Source: Bacillus methanolicus (GTDB taxonomy: Bacteria; Bacillota; Bacilli; Bacillales; Cytobacillaceae). Taken from it: DNA of 64,000 nucleotides. Positions within the stretch are counted from its first letter, which is position 1. Each line of letters starts with the position of its first letter. The DNA is taken from positions 1 through 64,000 of the forward strand of contig NZ_VTQX01000010.1 in assembly GCF_008764295.1 (NCBI RefSeq), in the 5' to 3' direction. Both the position numbers and the translations under genes were made by a program. Shown in pieces: positions 61,889-64,000 of the stretch. The notes beneath the pieces were generated by a model. That model was not told where the DNA came from. It searched no databases and was given only the letters and a program-made list of their open reading frames with translations.

Positions 61889-62503
61889 ATATCGTTTCTT
61901 TAAGTTTTCTTTCATTAATTTTGCAATCTCCTGTTCATCTGTCCGTAAACTTTGTTCCAGGTTAGCTGCGACAAGACGTTGTCTCTCTTCCGGATGATTC
62001 TGACTTAATTTTGCTTTTCCTTTCATTTTATTGATTTTTATTTTAAATCCTTGAATTCCTTTATTCATGCTAGAAAGAAAAGCGTCATCTATTTCTTCTA
62101 AATGATACGAGCTATTAGAAGGTTCGTATTTTGACACCATTTCATAGAGAGAATGGTTTAATTCCGCTTCATGTTCAATGAGTTCAACCTCTCCGTATAC
62201 GTGAACCGCTACGTAATTCCATGTTGGAACAGCTCGGTTCGTTTCGTACCAGGACGGTGAAATATAGCAATGGGGACCATGGAAAATAGCTAAGACTGTC
62301 TGAGCTTTGATGTCCTTCCATTGTGGATTAGGTCGGGCAAAATGTCCATATAAATAGGTGTTATCCCTGTTCAATATGAGTGGTAAATGAGTAGCTACCG
62401 GGATGCCATCATGGATTGAAAAGAGTGTTGCAAAGCTATAATCTTTTATTATGGAAATCATAGTAGCTTTATCGTCAATTTTGAAATATGAGGGAATATA
62501 CAA
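61886..62503 (-). CDS. paiB: PaiB-family FMN-binding regulator
   Basis: This 205-aa protein belongs to the PaiB (FMN-binding split-barrel) family: [52 protein letters not shown] and [15 protein letters not shown]. In Bacillus subtilis PaiB accompanies PaiA, a polyamine acetyltransferase, and represses sporulation and protease genes, but paiA is not adjacent here. The ATG has AAAGGAG upstream. A polyamine theme links it loosely with potABCD nearby. Confidence 0.88.
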   Translation of the reverse strand: MYIPSYFKIDDKATMISIIKDYSFATLFSIHDGIPVATHLPLILNRDNTYLYGHFARPNPQWKDIKAQTVLAIFHGPHCYISPSWYETNRAVPTWNYVAVHVYGEVELIEHEAELNHSLYEMVSKYEPSNSSYHLEEIDDAFLSSMNKGIQGFKIKINKMKGKAKLSQNHPEERQRLVAANLEQSLRTDEQEIAKLMKENLKKRY

Positions 62504-62596
62504 GTGATTTCAGCTCCTTTCACTTCATTGATTATTCGGTAGTCCTGATTGAAATTCCTGTTTTTATAGATGAAGAAAAATTTTAAAGAAAATCTA

Positions 62597-62627
62597 TTGA
62601 CCTTTACGTTACGTCAAGGTTTATCGT
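62597..62627 (+). promoter_or_regulatory. MerR-type promoter with 19-bp spacer
   Basis: TTGACC (62597-62602), a 19-bp spacer and TATCGT (62622-62627). The spacer holds a dyad ACCTTTACGTTACGTCAAGGT centred at 62611. Long spacers with a dyad between the boxes are the mark of MerR activation. Confidence 0.82.
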
Positions 62628-62651
62628 GTAAACAGAAGGAGGTGAACGATT

Positions 62652-63413
62652 GTGGAATATACGGTGCAGAAATTGGCTCAATTGGCTGGAGTCAGTTCTC
62701 GGACACTACGTTATTATGATCAAATCGGGATATTGACACCGGCAAGAGTTAATTCATCGGGATATCGCATCTATGGTCAAAAGGAAGTAGATCGATTACA
62801 GCAAATCCTGTTTTATCGTGAATTGGGCATAGCGTTAGAGACGATTAAGGAAATCATGACTGCACCTTCTTTCGATGCTGAAAAAGCATTAAAAGAGCAT
62901 CGAGAACAGCTTCTTGAAAAAAGAAAGCAGTTGGATTTACTCATCACAAATGTTGAGAAAACCATTGCTTCAACAGAAGGGAGAATGGATATGAGCGATC
63001 AAGAAAAATTTGAAGGCTTTAAGAAGAAAATGATTGATGAGAATCAGCGTAAATACGGGAAAGAAATTCGTGAAAAATATGGGCAAGAAACGGTGAATCA
63101 ATCAAATGCAAAATTGATGAATATGAGTCAAGAGGATTATGAGGCTGTGACAAAGCTTGAAGCGGAAGTAAGGGAAGCTCTGGCGGAAGCATTTGCAACA
63201 GGAGATCCTGCAGGTGAACAGGCTCAAAAGGCAGCGGAACTGCATAAGCGCTGGCTCACCTATTACTGGACAGAGTACAGTAAGGAGGCACATGCAGGGC
63301 TTGCTCAAATGTACGTCGATGATGAAAGATTCACAGCATACTATGATAAGGAACAGCCTGGTATGGCAGCGTTTCTAAGAGATGCCATTCATATTTATAC
63401 TGGGCAAAAATAA
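62652..63413 (+). CDS. MerR-family regulator with TipAS domain
   Basis: This is a 253-aa regulator. The MerR HTH is at about 1-70 (VQKLAQLAGVSSRTLRYYDQIGIL) and a coiled coil at about 75-115. A C-terminal TipAS-type drug-binding domain follows (about 135-250, with AAELHKRWLTYYWTEYSKEAHAGLAQMYVDDERFTAYYDKEQPG). It is of the Mta/TipA type, which activate multidrug genes and their own promoter. The GTG start follows GGAGGTGA. Its own promoter has the 19-bp spacer and dyad, so it is likely autoactivated. Confidence 0.9.
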   Translation: MEYTVQKLAQLAGVSSRTLRYYDQIGILTPARVNSSGYRIYGQKEVDRLQQILFYRELGIALETIKEIMTAPSFDAEKALKEHREQLLEKRKQLDLLITNVEKTIASTEGRMDMSDQEKFEGFKKKMIDENQRKYGKEIREKYGQETVNQSNAKLMNMSQEDYEAVTKLEAEVREALAEAFATGDPAGEQAQKAAELHKRWLTYYWTEYSKEAHAGLAQMYVDDERFTAYYDKEQPGMAAFLRDAIHIYTGQK

Positions 63414-63423
63414 TGACTGAAAC

Positions 63424-63452
63424 AATCGATTGGGGACGCCTGATCGATTTTT
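63424..63452 (+). terminator. terminator after the MerR gene
   Basis: AATCGAT (63424-63430) and ATCGATT (63443-63449) pair, then TTTTC. The stem is short but perfect. Confidence 0.6.
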
Positions 63453-63495
63453 CGTTTATAATAAAGATCAGTAAACTTGTCTTGAAGGTGATTAT

Positions 63496-63876
63496 ATCAA
63501 AAAAGTAACTAATTTTTTATTGATCTGTGCAGGGTTTGTAAGTTTAGGAATTGGGCTGTTAGGGATCATTTTACCAGTTATCCCGACGACACCTTTGCTG
63601 CTATTAGCGTCCTATTGTTTTGTAAAAGGATCGAAAAAATTTGCGGTATGGTTTAAAGGAACGACGATATATAAGAAGCATTTAGAGGAGTTTGTGACCA
63701 ATAAAACGATGACTCTTAAGCAAAAAATAGCGTTAAATTTGTTTGCTGACAGTATGATTGCGATTGCTTTCTTTACTGTCGATAAATGGTATGTAAGAGT
63801 AGTTCTCATTTTAGTTGTCATTTATAAATACTATTATTTTATAACGAAAATTAAGACAGTCAAGGCCAAGAAATAA
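63496..63876 (+). CDS. DUF454 membrane protein, probable ATC start
   Basis: This is a DUF454 (YbaN family) protein with three to four helices: KKVTNFLLICAGFVSLGIGLLGIILPVIPTTPLLLLASYCFVKGSKKF and a C-terminal FFTVDKWYVRVVLILVVIYKYYYF. The family normally begins MKK directly before the first helix. Here the codon in that position is ATC (63496), 6 bases after AAGGTGAT, and the nearest standard start is TTG 63520, inside the helix. So a non-canonical ATC start, or a mutated start, is likely. The function of the family is unknown. Confidence 0.75.
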   Translation: MKKVTNFLLICAGFVSLGIGLLGIILPVIPTTPLLLLASYCFVKGSKKFAVWFKGTTIYKKHLEEFVTNKTMTLKQKIALNLFADSMIAIAFFTVDKWYVRVVLILVVIYKYYYFITKIKTVKAKK

Positions 63877-63971
63877 GAATGCAGGGCTTTCATATAGCTT
63901 ACAAGTAACTTGGCTTGAACAACATTGTTGAGGCAAAAGCTCCGTATAAATTGTAAAGCAGGGTGAAGAGA

Positions 63972-64000
63972 ATGTTCGTTGGTCGTGCGTTATATATATT
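63972..64000 (+). CDS. start of a gene cut by the window edge
   Basis: AGGGTG precedes ATG 63972, which opens the frame MFVGRALYI up to the window end. Nine codons are too few to identify it. Confidence 0.4.

Overview
The window is chromosomal DNA from a low-GC Firmicute, almost certainly a member of the Bacillaceae. The evidence is strong AGGAGG-type ribosome binding sites with frequent GTG and TTG starts, SigA-type promoters, many intrinsic terminators, and Bacillus-type loci: opuA, natKR-natAB, the MurNAc recycling operon, potABCD and RNase J. I cannot name the genus. No rRNA, tRNA, prophage or intact insertion sequence was seen. The gene content is mostly core metabolism and regulation, with a CRISPR array at the left edge.

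Left part (1-9.4 kb): a type I-C-like CRISPR array of 20 repeats with an eroded distal end and no cas genes in the window. It is followed by a DUF3221-type membrane-anchored protein, a secreted S1B (V8-like) protease, and an RlmCD-type rRNA methyltransferase. On the minus strand lies murQ-murR-murP-mupG, a peptidoglycan amino-sugar recycling operon with its own promoter and twin palindromes. 9.4-20.6 kb: an RlmI-type methyltransferase; a regulator that fuses a LacI HTH and sensor to an extracellular-type solute-binding domain; and a five-gene sugar operon (DeoC-like aldolase, PfkB kinase, RbsD-like pyranase, Gfo/Idh dehydrogenase, sugar phosphate isomerase) under a promoter followed by a perfect LacI-type palindrome. 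Then come an RNase J paralogue interrupted by one in-frame stop and a Cof-type HAD phosphatase.

20.8-33.3 kb: a divergent polysaccharide deacetylase, a possible small RNA or leaderless small ORF, and a signalling group (PAS histidine kinase, two double-DUF2294 proteins, HD-GYP phosphodiesterase, chemoreceptor). After these come a small membrane protein, a methyltransferase, an orphan Opp-like permease pair and glutaminase. 33.5-45.8 kb: a FetAB-like ABC exporter, the opuA glycine betaine uptake operon, an MBL hydrolase, a glycine riboswitch-controlled ACT/UPF0210 pair, a TetR/MFS efflux pair, decayed membrane-protein fragments and a Cys/Met gamma-family PLP enzyme.

45.9-64 kb: a yybP-ykoY manganese riboswitch in front of a TerC-family gene, a CNNM/CorC protein, a TetR/NAD-epimerase pair with twin operators, and the natKR-natAB sodium-exporter locus. 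A c-di-GMP-I riboswitch controls an unknown 115-aa protein. The rest holds potABCD, an ECF sigma/DUF4179 anti-sigma pair, PaiB, a MerR/TipAS regulator with a 19-bp-spacer promoter, and a DUF454 protein that seems to start at ATC.

Two families of short intergenic repeats stand out. One is a 20-bp-period array (4.9 and 39.4 kb), the other a roughly 52-bp-period array with an internal dyad (26.6 and 50.4 kb). All four copies lie in gaps between convergent genes. The most interesting leads are the c-di-GMP-riboswitch orphan gene, the glycine-riboswitch ACT/UPF0210 pair, the LacI-SBP fusion with its uncharacterised sugar operon, and the DUF2294 signalling cluster.
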